NCBI GenBank assembly: GCA_041395205.1
Contig: JAWLAZ010000001.1
Coordinates: forward strand, 1,488,001 to 1,552,000
Direction of reading: 5' to 3'
Source of the DNA: JAHEFU01 sp041395205
Lineage (GTDB): Bacteria > 4484-113 > JAFGCY01
Length of the DNA stretch: 64,000 nucleotides
The translations under genes were made by a program, and so were the position numbers. Position 1 is the first letter of the stretch, and each line of letters starts with the position of its first letter. Positions 47,934 through 54,494 of the stretch are shown piece by piece. The notes beneath the pieces were generated by a model. That model was not told the DNA's origin, made no database searches, and saw only the letters and a program-made list of their open reading frames with translations.

Positions 47934-48823
47934 GGATGACAATGGAGGCGCTGCACAGCTGCGCCATCGGAGGCCTGACGCCAGTCAGGCTCGGAGTGCC
48001 GGCGCAAGCCGGATGCGGACAGTGAACAGTGAACAGATGTGGCGCGCATGCGCGCGGGGGCAACGAGCATGTGCGGAGGGTTTTGACAACGCAGAGACGC
48101 AGGGATCGCAGAGGGGAATGAAAACCAACATGCGGGTTTGACAACGCAGAGGCGCAGGGTTCGCAGAGGGATTGATCAAACACAGAGGCACAGAGGGCAC
48201 AGAGTTCTTCAGGGCGAATTCATTCTTTTATCGATGAAGGACCGGCGCGGCCCCGCCGCGATTGAGAGGCAATGCAGCGAAGCAATGAGCAATGTTGAAA
48301 GCGCAGTGAGCCCATACACCATTGATTTCCTCTGCGAACTCTGTGTCTCGGTGTTTGAACAGAACCGCTTCATCCTTGCCTCGTTGCCACCCGAGCGTAG
48401 CGAGCACGCTAATCGCGAGAAGCGTTGTGCTCGCATGAAAGGTAATATCGGAGCAGAGATCGCAGGGGGATGGATCAAACACAGGGGATTGATCACAGAG
48501 GGCACAGAGTTATTTTTAGAATTGCCAAGCCTGGCTGCAGTGGCAACTGCGCTGCATCTCGGGCGCAGTGCCCTCCCAGGCGCAGTGGGACTGCGCCGCT
48601 ACCTGTGCGACTCGATCCAGGCTGGCAATAATCCCTTACTCGCGTGATGTATTACGCACGAAGCTTCCCCTCGCGTGCTGGCGTCGCCAGGCGCCGCCGG
48701 TACTTTGTCGATGTATGAATAGACTCGCCCTGAATCTCTGCGTCACTGCATCTCTGCGCCGGCAAAACCGCTACATACGAGCACCTTGCCACACCGGCGA
48801 CGATCCGCAGCGCCTGCTCGTTG
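47934..48823. repeat. Repeat field without credible genes
   Basis: Contains the hairpin GCCTGA-CGCCAG-TCAGGC (47973-47990), CCGGC-GCAA-GCCGG (near 47999), GTGAACA repeats (near 48025), and long runs of AACGCAGAGACGCAGGG / CACAGAGGCACAGAGGG words (48075-48215) with complements CTCTGCGAACTCTGTGTCTC (48330-48350). Farther on are hairpins such as TGCAGTGGCAACTGCGCTGCA-like stems (48536-48600). Open frames here are made of repeat words and have no family features. Confidence 0.7.
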
Positions 48824-49705
48824 TCAGAATGAGTTCTGATCGCCGTCCTGTCCCGGGGCCACATTCAGGCCGAGTGCCTCGCTGCGGTCCGCGAAGCCAT
48901 AGCCCGCGATCAGGGTCTGGATCTCCGCATTCTCCGCGAGGCCCGTGAGCAGCGCCATCACGGAGGGGTCGTCCTCCAGCCCGCTGGCCGCTGCCGCCTG
49001 GTAGACGAAGTCCGTGTGCAGCTCGCTGTCGAGCAGCAGCACGACGCGCAGATCCTCGCGGCCGAGGATCCGCGAACGCGGCACGATCGCCAGCTGGGCC
49101 TGGCCCTCCAGCAATTCGGCAATGATCGCCTCCGCACTGGGCGGGCGGCTGAGGCGCTCCTCGACGCGGGGCATCACGCCGTCACTGACCAGCGCCTGGG
49201 CCGCATAGTGGCCGGTTGCGGTCTCCTCCGCGCCGATTGCCAGCCACTTGAAGCGCAGGCGGTAGATGTCGAACAGGCTCGGTGCCCGCCAGCTTTCATC
49301 CGGCTTGCTGATCAGCGCGAGGCGGTCCCCGGCGAAGCTGCGCAGCGTGGGTTCGCTCACCAGCCCGGCTGTCACGAGGGCGGCGCTGCACTCCGCATCC
49401 GCGGTCAGGAAGGCATCCACACCCTCGAAGCGCTCACCGGCACTGATCCGCTCCAGCAGCGCACCACGCTCCACGGCCTCCAGCTCATAGCCCTTCAGAC
49501 CTGGGCCGAGCTGCGGCTCAAGCTGCTCAAGCAGGCTGACGAGCAGCGGGTCGCAGACGAGCTTCAGGCTGCGCGGGGCGGATGCGGGCCGGGCCGGGTT
49601 GGTGCCTGCCGGGTTGCCAGTGCTGCCGGCGGGTTGCTGCGGGCAGGCACTGAGCAGGGCGAGTGCGAGAGTGGCAATGATGCCAAGGAAGCTGCGGATT
49701 CCCAT
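48824..49705 (-). CDS. ModA-like substrate-binding lipoprotein
   Basis: Predicted lipoprotein of 293 residues; the lipobox LLSA precedes Cys21, followed by a Pro/Gly/Thr linker. The fold marks are those of molybdate-type extracellular binding proteins: LKLVCDPLLVSLLEQLEPQL at the start of the mature domain, VDAFLTADAECSAALVTAGL, FAGDRLALISKPDESW, TATGHYAAQALVSDGV and QAQLAIVPRSRI. The ligand cannot be set: the usual ASS/T anion loop is not clear. No ModB or ModC permease genes are adjacent, so it may be an orphan receptor. ATG 49705 is chosen because TACACT lies 6 nt before it. Confidence 0.78.
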   Translation of the reverse strand: MGIRSFLGIIATLALALLSACPQQPAGSTGNPAGTNPARPASAPRSLKLVCDPLLVSLLEQLEPQLGPGLKGYELEAVERGALLERISAGERFEGVDAFLTADAECSAALVTAGLVSEPTLRSFAGDRLALISKPDESWRAPSLFDIYRLRFKWLAIGAEETATGHYAAQALVSDGVMPRVEERLSRPPSAEAIIAELLEGQAQLAIVPRSRILGREDLRVVLLLDSELHTDFVYQAAAASGLEDDPSVMALLTGLAENAEIQTLIAGYGFADRSEALGLNVAPGQDGDQNSF

Positions 49706-49711
49706 CACCTA

Positions 49712-49717
49712 AGTGTA
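49712..49717 (-). promoter_or_regulatory. -10, leaderless arrangement
   Basis: TACACT on the minus strand, 6 nt before ATG 49705. Confidence 0.4.
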
Positions 49718-49739
49718 TTACCCAGCGCTGCCCAGGCTC

Positions 49740-50435
49740 TCACCCGAGGCGCAGCCAGTTGTAGAGCGCCAGCTCATAGGCGAAGCGCGAGTTGTAGTGC
49801 CCGCCGATCAGGAACACCGGCAGCAGCAGCGGCAGCAGAGTCAGGCCGCTGCCCGCCCCGATGCTGATCCCGAAACCGGGCAGCATGATCCAGATCATCG
49901 CGGCACTGGCCAGCCAGCTCAGTGCGGTCTTCGGATGCATCAGGCTCAGGAGGCCCATGCGGTCGCCCTCGTGCAGGTTGCTCGGCAGGTTGCGGTAGTA
50001 CTCGCTGACGCGCAGGCGCAGCGAGGGCGTGGCACTGCGGCGGATCACCTGGTCCAGGGCCTGGCGCGTGGGCCCGAGTGCGCTGGACTGGAAGCTGGCC
50101 TGCAGCGCGACCTGTTCCGGCTCGAGCCAGGGGTCGATGAAGATCACGCGGCGCGTGGTCTCACTCATGGCGGAGCTGAAGTCCACGAGCTTGTTGCGGT
50201 AGTCATTCTGCAGCAGGAAGTAGATCAGCGGCAGGAGGATCGCGGCCACGAGGATGTGCAGCAGGGCCGGCACGCTCGGGGTGTACTGCTGCCAGGGGAA
50301 GAGCGCCTCCAGCAGGGCCACGAAGATCCCCGCGCCGATCAGCAGGCGGTTCACGAATTCGCGACGGCGGGTGAGGCTGGCCTCCTGATCGATCAGCCAG
50401 TCCGAATAGCGCCGCCTGTGCAGGTCAGTTCCCAA
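49740..50435 (-). CDS. Four-span membrane protein, unknown
   Basis: A 231-residue product. Two spans lie near the N-terminus (LLIGAGIFVALLEALFPW and ALLHILVAAILLPLIYFLL) and two near the C-terminus (ALSWLASAAMIWIMLPGFGI and LTLLPLLLPVFLIGG). The ~90-residue loop between them contains the basic RQALDQVIRRSATPSLRLRV. The start is TTG 50435, supported by TAGAAT 8 nt upstream. It is divergent from the nucleotidyltransferase gene and lies just upstream of the ModA-like gene on the same strand, but both have promoters of their own. No family is recognised. Confidence 0.65.
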   Translation of the reverse strand: MGTDLHRRRYSDWLIDQEASLTRRREFVNRLLIGAGIFVALLEALFPWQQYTPSVPALLHILVAAILLPLIYFLLQNDYRNKLVDFSSAMSETTRRVIFIDPWLEPEQVALQASFQSSALGPTRQALDQVIRRSATPSLRLRVSEYYRNLPSNLHEGDRMGLLSLMHPKTALSWLASAAMIWIMLPGFGISIGAGSGLTLLPLLLPVFLIGGHYNSRFAYELALYNWLRLG

Positions 50436-50443
50436 GCCCCTCT

Positions 50444-50489
50444 ATTCTAGACGGCTCTGCCCGCTGCGGGGCCGCGGTTCCGCTAGAAT
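50444..50489. promoter_or_regulatory. Back-to-back leaderless promoters
   Basis: Minus: TAGAAT (complement of 50444-50449), 8 nt before TTG 50435. Plus: TAGAAT (50484-50489), 6 nt before GTG 50496. Confidence 0.5.
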
Positions 50490-50495
50490 AGGCGC

Positions 50496-51239
50496 GTGGC
50501 CCTCCATGCCATCCTGATCGCCGGGGGACAGCTGCCCGAGACACTGCGGCAGTTCAGCCCGCATGCCACCAAGGCCCTGCTGCCCGTGCAGGGCCGCAGC
50601 CTGCTGCAGACCGCGGTGGACGCGGCGGCGGACTGCGAGCTGTTCGAGCGGATCGTGGTCAGCGGCAACCACGAGGTGGCGGACAACCTGCCTGAGGCGG
50701 CGGAGTATGTGCAGATCGGCGCGGATGTGGTGGACAACATCATGAATGCCTTCGAGCACCTCGGCGGGCCGGGCCATGACTACCTGATCCTCAGCCCGGA
50801 CCTGCCACGCATCAATGCGGAAGTGCTCGGCAACTTCGTGCGGCGCGCGCGCGACATGGGCGAGCTGTGCATGCCGGTGGTTTCGCGGGAGGATTTCCTC
50901 GCGAAGTTCCCCGGGGCCACGAACCGCTTCGAGAAGCTGGACGGCGGGCAGTACACGCTGGGCAGCGTGTTCTACATCACGGGCAATGTGCTGCGCCAGA
51001 ACATGCCGCTGGCCCGCGACCTGTTCCGCAACCGCAAGCAGGTGCACAAGATGGCGATCTTCTTCGGCCTGCCGGTGGTGTTCGGGATGCTCACCGGCCG
51101 CCTGACGCTGGCGCAGCTGGAGCGGCGTGCCGAACATCTGACCGGGGCGCGCGTACGCGGTGTGCATGTGCGGGACGCCGGGATCGCCTACGACATTGAT
51201 GACCTGGAGAACTACAGGTATATCAATGGGGGAACTTAG
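50496..51239 (+). CDS. MobA-like nucleotidyltransferase
   Basis: A 247-residue cytosolic protein of the NTP-transferase fold. It opens with HAILIAGGQLPETLRQFSPH, has KALLPVQGRSLLQTAVDAA (the G-x-S/P-L loop) and a metal-binding LILSPDLPRINAEVL. DAGIAYDIDDLENY near its C-terminus is common in MobA-like and related transferases. The usual GGxSxRMG phosphate loop is replaced by GGQLPETLRQ, so the specific nucleotide and acceptor are unknown. GTG 50496 follows a TAGAAT box by 6 nt. The last 220 nt before the junction are repeated at 52567-52786; here the frame ends YINGGT-stop, in the copy YINGGGG-stop. Confidence 0.82.
   Translation: MALHAILIAGGQLPETLRQFSPHATKALLPVQGRSLLQTAVDAAADCELFERIVVSGNHEVADNLPEAAEYVQIGADVVDNIMNAFEHLGGPGHDYLILSPDLPRINAEVLGNFVRRARDMGELCMPVVSREDFLAKFPGATNRFEKLDGGQYTLGSVFYITGNVLRQNMPLARDLFRNRKQVHKMAIFFGLPVVFGMLTGRLTLAQLERRAEHLTGARVRGVHVRDAGIAYDIDDLENYRYINGGT
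51013..51232 (+). repeat. 220-nt direct repeat, copy 1 (nucleotidyltransferase 3' part)
   Basis: Matches 52567-52786 with four mismatches (51125, 51176, 51179, 51221). All four are third-codon-position, synonymous changes. The match ends at GGGGG, 4 nt before the present stop codon. Confidence 0.92.
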
Positions 51240-51242
51240 ATG

Positions 51243-52001
51243 TTAGGGAGCAAAAACCAAGCTGACTTCCCCGTTGCTGTCGGTGAGCTGCACCGATTGT
51301 CTCCCTTGCTGATTTACTGTCATTATTGCAAAATCATTTGGACTTCCATCAATCCTGAATTGCATATTCGTCAGAGGATTGATTGACTTACTGTCGATCG
51401 GTGACCAAGCAGATTCGTAAAAATCGCTCCATTCAGGCCATGCACCATGGATCATTTGATCGTACATCATCATACGGTTGCAGTAACGCCGGATAGCAGC
51501 AAGTTTTCTCCAATCGACATTATTGATTAAGCCAACGTAATGTTCGGCATCATCAGGACTTAAACCGGCAACAACTTCCTGGAAGGTGTTGTTCTCTACA
51601 TATGGCTGCAGAGAGGTGCTTGGCCCTCCCTTATCAATTAGTGTCACGTTCTTGGGAGGATCGTAATAATCATTGGATGGAACATATACGACATCCCACG
51701 TGAAATCAATGTTGCCATCATCCGGATTGATGGACTGTCCTTCCGGACTGACCAGATCAACCTGGCAGAAGCCGGCATCGACTACGTCGGCCCAGCTGGC
51801 AGGCCACTCGCCCATGGCATAGTGGTACGCGTATACGCCTTCCTGGACAAGCAGCAGGGCGATATTCATGCCAAGGACTTCCTGTCCATCTCGATTTACA
51901 TAGTTACCTGGATAGCCTGCCGGTGGCTCCTTGGCAAAGGCAGGTAATGCTATCGAGAAAAAACAAATGATCAAGAATAAAATGTTGAAAATCGAACGCA
52001 T
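51243..52001 (-). CDS. Secreted protein of unknown function, family S (copy 2)
   Basis: A 252-residue exported protein with signal peptide MRSIFNILFLIICFFSIALP...AFA. It shares with its relatives the block AYHYAMGEWPASWADVVDAG followed by CQVDLVSPEGQSINPDDGNI. The C-terminal block IRRYCNRMMMYDQMIHGAWP then leads to SINPLTNMQFRIDGS. The two blocks look alike (long helix with Cys, WP, then N/D-P loop) and may be two copies of one fold. AGGAG lies 7 nt before ATG 52001, 25 nt after the Cys-rich gene, so they should be one transcript. It is convergent with the nucleotidyltransferase, 3 nt from its stop. The function is unknown. Confidence 0.75.
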   Translation of the reverse strand: MRSIFNILFLIICFFSIALPAFAKEPPAGYPGNYVNRDGQEVLGMNIALLLVQEGVYAYHYAMGEWPASWADVVDAGFCQVDLVSPEGQSINPDDGNIDFTWDVVYVPSNDYYDPPKNVTLIDKGGPSTSLQPYVENNTFQEVVAGLSPDDAEHYVGLINNVDWRKLAAIRRYCNRMMMYDQMIHGAWPEWSDFYESAWSPIDSKSINPLTNMQFRIDGSPNDFAIMTVNQQGRQSVQLTDSNGEVSLVFAP

Positions 52002-52026
52002 ATCGAATCTCCTACTTTATACGAAC

Positions 52027-52497
52027 TCAGCTACCGCCACCACCAGGACTGCCGCCACAGCAACACCACCAATAGTCACCGTCACTATAAGCAGTTGCAC
52101 GATTAAGTGCCGTCCAGTAATCACAAGGACACATTAGATAGAATGAGACAGGGAAAACACAGGCGTCCTCACTTGGGTGACCTGGTGATCCAATTTGACT
52201 GCATTTATACGTGTAATTTAGACAATATGTTGGGTTGAACGCACACTCAATAATCATAAGATCACAAGTCATAAGCGTCGGATTCTGCGTATGTTCCGGA
52301 TCATCCCAACATGTGATATCAAGATCATAGATAACATACCTATTCTCCCCACCCGGGAGCAAGTGAAACTCGCATGCATCAATTTTGCAGTCTCCTTCTT
52401 CTTCACATCCAGCATACGCGGTATTGAAACAAACACAGCATATGACAGTCATTACAAGACTGCAGACGATTGATAGCTTGATTTTGTTTACTTGCAT
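52027..52497 (-). CDS. Cys-rich secreted protein, unknown (cassette 2)
   Basis: A 156-residue exported protein. The signal peptide (MQVNKIKLSIVCSLVMTVIC...AYA) is followed by a mature part with 14 cysteines, ending in the cluster WWCCCGGSPGGGGS. The high Cys content implies several disulfide bonds after export. I chose ATG 52497, since TATACT lies 6 nt upstream; an in-frame TTG at 52503 is less likely. It is the counterpart, by position, size and Cys content, of the frameshifted gene in cassette 1, but direct sequence similarity between the two is weak. The function is not recognised; toxin, adhesin or matrix roles are all open. Confidence 0.7.
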   Translation of the reverse strand: MQVNKIKLSIVCSLVMTVICCVCFNTAYAGCEEEGDCKIDACEFHLLPGGENRYVIYDLDITCWDDPEHTQNPTLMTCDLMIIECAFNPTYCLNYTYKCSQIGSPGHPSEDACVFPVSFYLMCPCDYWTALNRATAYSDGDYWWCCCGGSPGGGGS

Positions 52498-52503
52498 TCC
52501 CAA

Positions 52504-52516
52504 AGTATATATATAT
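52504..52516 (-). promoter_or_regulatory. -10 within a TA run, leaderless arrangement
   Basis: On the minus strand a TA run ends in TATACT, 6 nt before ATG 52497. Changes in the TA count upstream could alter promoter strength. Cassette 1 also has a TA run at its Cys-rich gene. Confidence 0.4.
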
Positions 52517-52566
52517 GTATCCTGTCAAGTGGATTTAATGCAAATCAGCTCGAAAGTGTCACGCTT

Positions 52567-52796
52567 CCCGCGACCTGTTCCGCAACCGCAAGCAGGTGCA
52601 CAAGATGGCGATCTTCTTCGGCCTGCCGGTGGTGTTCGGGATGCTCACCGGCCGCCTGACGCTGGCGCAGCTGGAGCGCCGTGCCGAACATCTGACCGGG
52701 GCGCGCGTACGCGGTGTGCATGTGCGGGATGCGGGGATCGCCTACGACATTGATGACCTGGAGAACTACAGGTACATCAATGGGGGCGGCGGCTAG
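52567..52796 (+). pseudogene. Displaced 3' end of the nucleotidyltransferase gene
   Basis: 220 nt matching 51013-51232, then the native ending GGC GGC GGC TAG. The fragment lacks a start. Its TAG overlaps the stop of the S-family gene on the other strand, so the order intact nucleotidyltransferase followed by convergent S gene was probably the arrangement before the cassette came in. Confidence 0.9.
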
Positions 52797-53563
52797 GGAA
52801 TCAGTTCCCGGACGATCTCAGCGTCAGCAGGGATATGTCTGAAGCGCAGCTGTCCTTCCTTCGTAGTACTGACAGAAAGATCATGGGCACTGCCATCGAA
52901 GCGGAACCTGCGCCCTGTAAGCGGATTGACTGAAGCCGTGGAAACCGGGCTCCACTCCGAATTGAGAAAATCCACAGCGCTGGCCTGGCCGGAAAGCCGT
53001 TGCTGCCAGCGGGCGAGATTGTTGCAGCAGCGCTTGATCGCCTCCAGCCTGCGCCATTCCCGGTCAGCGATCAGCGGTGCATAGTATTCCTCTGACTCGC
53101 CTGACATGTTGGCGAGCGTCTGCTGCAGGGAGATCGTGGCATTGAGTGCCTGTTCCACAATCTCCGGCTCGCGGCCATCGCGCTTTTCCCAGATCAGCAA
53201 ACGCGGAGCCTTGCCGTCTGCCACGGGCATGAACTGGATGTCCCAGTGGAAATCAAGCGAGCCGTCGTCAGGATCGATCACGCGGCCGTCGGGGCTGAAC
53301 AGTTCCTTCTGGCAGATTCCGGAGTCGCGGACGTCCTGCCAGCTGCGCGGCCAGGCATCGTAGGCGTAGTGGAAGGCCGAGATGCATTCCCGGGCCACCC
53401 AGCTGCTGACGCTGGCGGCGAGCCGCGGATTGCCGTCGGGATCTGCCACGAGGCCGGGGTAATCCGCAGGGATATCGGATGTCTCAGCCGCCGCCGCAGG
53501 CAGGCAGAGCAGCAGCATCGCGCAAAGCAGAAGCGTCAACCTGAGTAGTAATCCAATCCCCAT
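52793..53563 (-). CDS. Secreted protein of unknown function, family S (resident GC-rich copy 3)
   Basis: A 256-residue exported protein with signal peptide MGIGLLLRLTLLLCAMLLLC...AAA. It has both family blocks: AFHYAYDAWPRSWQDVRDSG with QKELFSPDGRVIDPDDGSLD, and CCNNLARWQQRLSGQASAVD leading to SVNPLTGRRFRFDGS. Unlike copies 1 and 2 its base use matches the local high-GC background, so it has been in this genome longer. It has no Cys-rich partner gene. GGAG precedes ATG 53563. The function is unknown; a pseudopilin-like globular fold is a guess from the WPxSW and NPxTG loops. Confidence 0.75.
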   Translation of the reverse strand: MGIGLLLRLTLLLCAMLLLCLPAAAAETSDIPADYPGLVADPDGNPRLAASVSSWVARECISAFHYAYDAWPRSWQDVRDSGICQKELFSPDGRVIDPDDGSLDFHWDIQFMPVADGKAPRLLIWEKRDGREPEIVEQALNATISLQQTLANMSGESEEYYAPLIADREWRRLEAIKRCCNNLARWQQRLSGQASAVDFLNSEWSPVSTASVNPLTGRRFRFDGSAHDLSVSTTKEGQLRFRHIPADAEIVRELIP

Positions 53564-53714
53564 GTCCGTCTCCTTCAGGGTTCGTTATCTACTAATCAGG
53601 GATCAGTGGCGCGGGGCCAAAACGCGGATGGAAGATCCGCCAGAAAAGGCCACAGGTGCACCCTGAGATGCACCTGCAGACGTTGACTGTTAGATCGGTT
53701 AGAGGATTGTACGT

Positions 53715-53963
53715 CTAGATTCCGATGGTGAAGGAGCGCTGCTGCTCCCCACCCTGCTCCTGCTGGAGCTTCATGCCACAGCTCAGGCAGCGGCCCATCT
53801 TGGCCTCCGGCTTGCTGAGCTTGCTGTCGCAGCTCGGGCAGCACTCCAGGTCGACGAGGAGGCTGGCGGCCGGCGCGGCGGCTGGCGTGATTTCCGGCTT
53901 GAACTCGATCTGCCTGACCGGCTCGAAGCTCACGGAAAGAGTATTGATGTCACTGCGACCCAT
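53715..53963 (-). CDS. Small zinc-ribbon protein
   Basis: An 82-residue cytosolic protein. The N-terminal half contains SVSFEPVRQIEFKPEITPAA and an Ala/Pro linker. The C-terminal half has two CxxC pairs, CPSCDSKL and CLSCGMKL, 17 residues apart, the form of a zinc ribbon. ATG 53963 is chosen (AAGGAAGGT upstream); a longer frame begins 14 codons earlier. Such short ribbons may bind nucleic acid or protein; nothing more specific is visible. It stands alone upstream of the resident S-family gene. Confidence 0.65.
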   Translation of the reverse strand: MGRSDINTLSVSFEPVRQIEFKPEITPAAAPAASLLVDLECCPSCDSKLSKPEAKMGRCLSCGMKLQQEQGGEQQRSFTIGI

Positions 53964-54065
53964 GCGTGTACCTTCCTTGCACAACTTGGTGTTCCGGGAG
54001 AACACCTCACCCGATCAGATAGACCAGCGGTATGAAACTTGGTTCCCGCCAATTGAGAAATCTCC

Positions 54066-54136
54066 GGGAAGTGGTCAGTGGTCGGTGGTCAGTGGACAGT
54101 GGACAGAAGTCAGTGGTCAGTGGTCAGTGGTCAGAA
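54066..54136. repeat. Degenerate 7-mer tract, GTGGTCA type
   Basis: A run of about ten GTGGTCA / GTGGACA words, the longest such tract in the window. Its complement type (CTGACCA) follows at 54399-54443. Confidence 0.8.
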
Positions 54137-54247
54137 GCGGCGGCTTCAAGCCGCCGGACAGCAATGAGCAATGATGAATGAGCAATGAGCCTCAAACTGT
54201 TCATGACTACCTCGACGCTGCACGGGCTCACTCTTCATTGCAATTGC

Positions 54248-54300
54248 GGTAGCCGGGCGTTTACGCCTGGGTGACTTCCCGCCGTGAACGGCGGACTACC
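54248..54300. repeat. 53-nt double-hairpin repeat, copy 1
   Basis: GGTAGC...(A/G)CTACC ends enclose two hairpins, CGGGCGT-TTACG-like and CCGCCGT-GA-ACGGCGG. Near-identical to 54344-54396. Confidence 0.85.
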
Positions 54301-54301
54301 G

Positions 54302-54330
54302 AAACAGAAAGGCCCCGCCGGAGCGGGGCC
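54302..54330 (-). terminator. Rho-independent terminator of the flotillin operon
   Basis: On the minus strand GGCCCCGC-TCCG-GCGGGGCC (complement of 54311-54330) is followed by TTTCTGTTT. It lies about 165 nt past the flotillin stop. Confidence 0.75.
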
Positions 54331-54343
54331 TCTGATTGCCATG

Positions 54344-54396
54344 GGTAGCCGGGCGTTTACGCCCGGTTGGCTTCCCGCCGTGGACGGCGGGCTACC
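54344..54396. repeat. 53-nt double-hairpin repeat, copy 2
   Basis: Same length and plan as 54248-54300; the stems here are more perfect (CGGGCGT/ACGCCCG and CCCGCCGT/ACGGCGGG). Confidence 0.85.
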
Positions 54397-54398
54397 GT

Positions 54399-54443
54399 CT
54401 GGTCAGACTTCTGACCACTGACCACTGACTACTGACCACTGAT
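54399..54443. repeat. Degenerate 7-mer tract, CTGACCA type
   Basis: CTGACCACTGACCACTGACT-type run, opposite in strand to 54066-54136. A GCGGCA-TGA-TGCCGC hairpin (about 54450-54464) follows. Confidence 0.75.
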
Positions 54444-54494
54444 GTCCGGCGGCATGATGCCGCCGCTACCGTTGTCCGGATTGCTCCGGACCTC

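Larger units (their letters stand above)
51233..52566 (-). mobile_element. AT-rich two-gene cassette 2 inserted at the nucleotidyltransferase 3' end
   Basis: About 1.33 kb, visibly AT-rich, lies between the two 220-nt copies of the nucleotidyltransferase 3' region. Gene order in its own direction is the same as in cassette 1: Cys-rich secreted protein, then S-family protein. It is oriented against the host gene, while cassette 1 runs with it. It supplies a new stop (AACTTAG) to the host gene. The synonymous-only differences between the repeats suggest that they come from two working alleles, favouring entry by recombination with a relative that carries these genes at this place. No recombinase is encoded. 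Confidence 0.6.

Noticed and set aside
48138..48647. 169-codon open frame in the repeat field
   Set aside because: Built from CACAGAGG and CTCTGTG repeat words; no start signal or family likeness.
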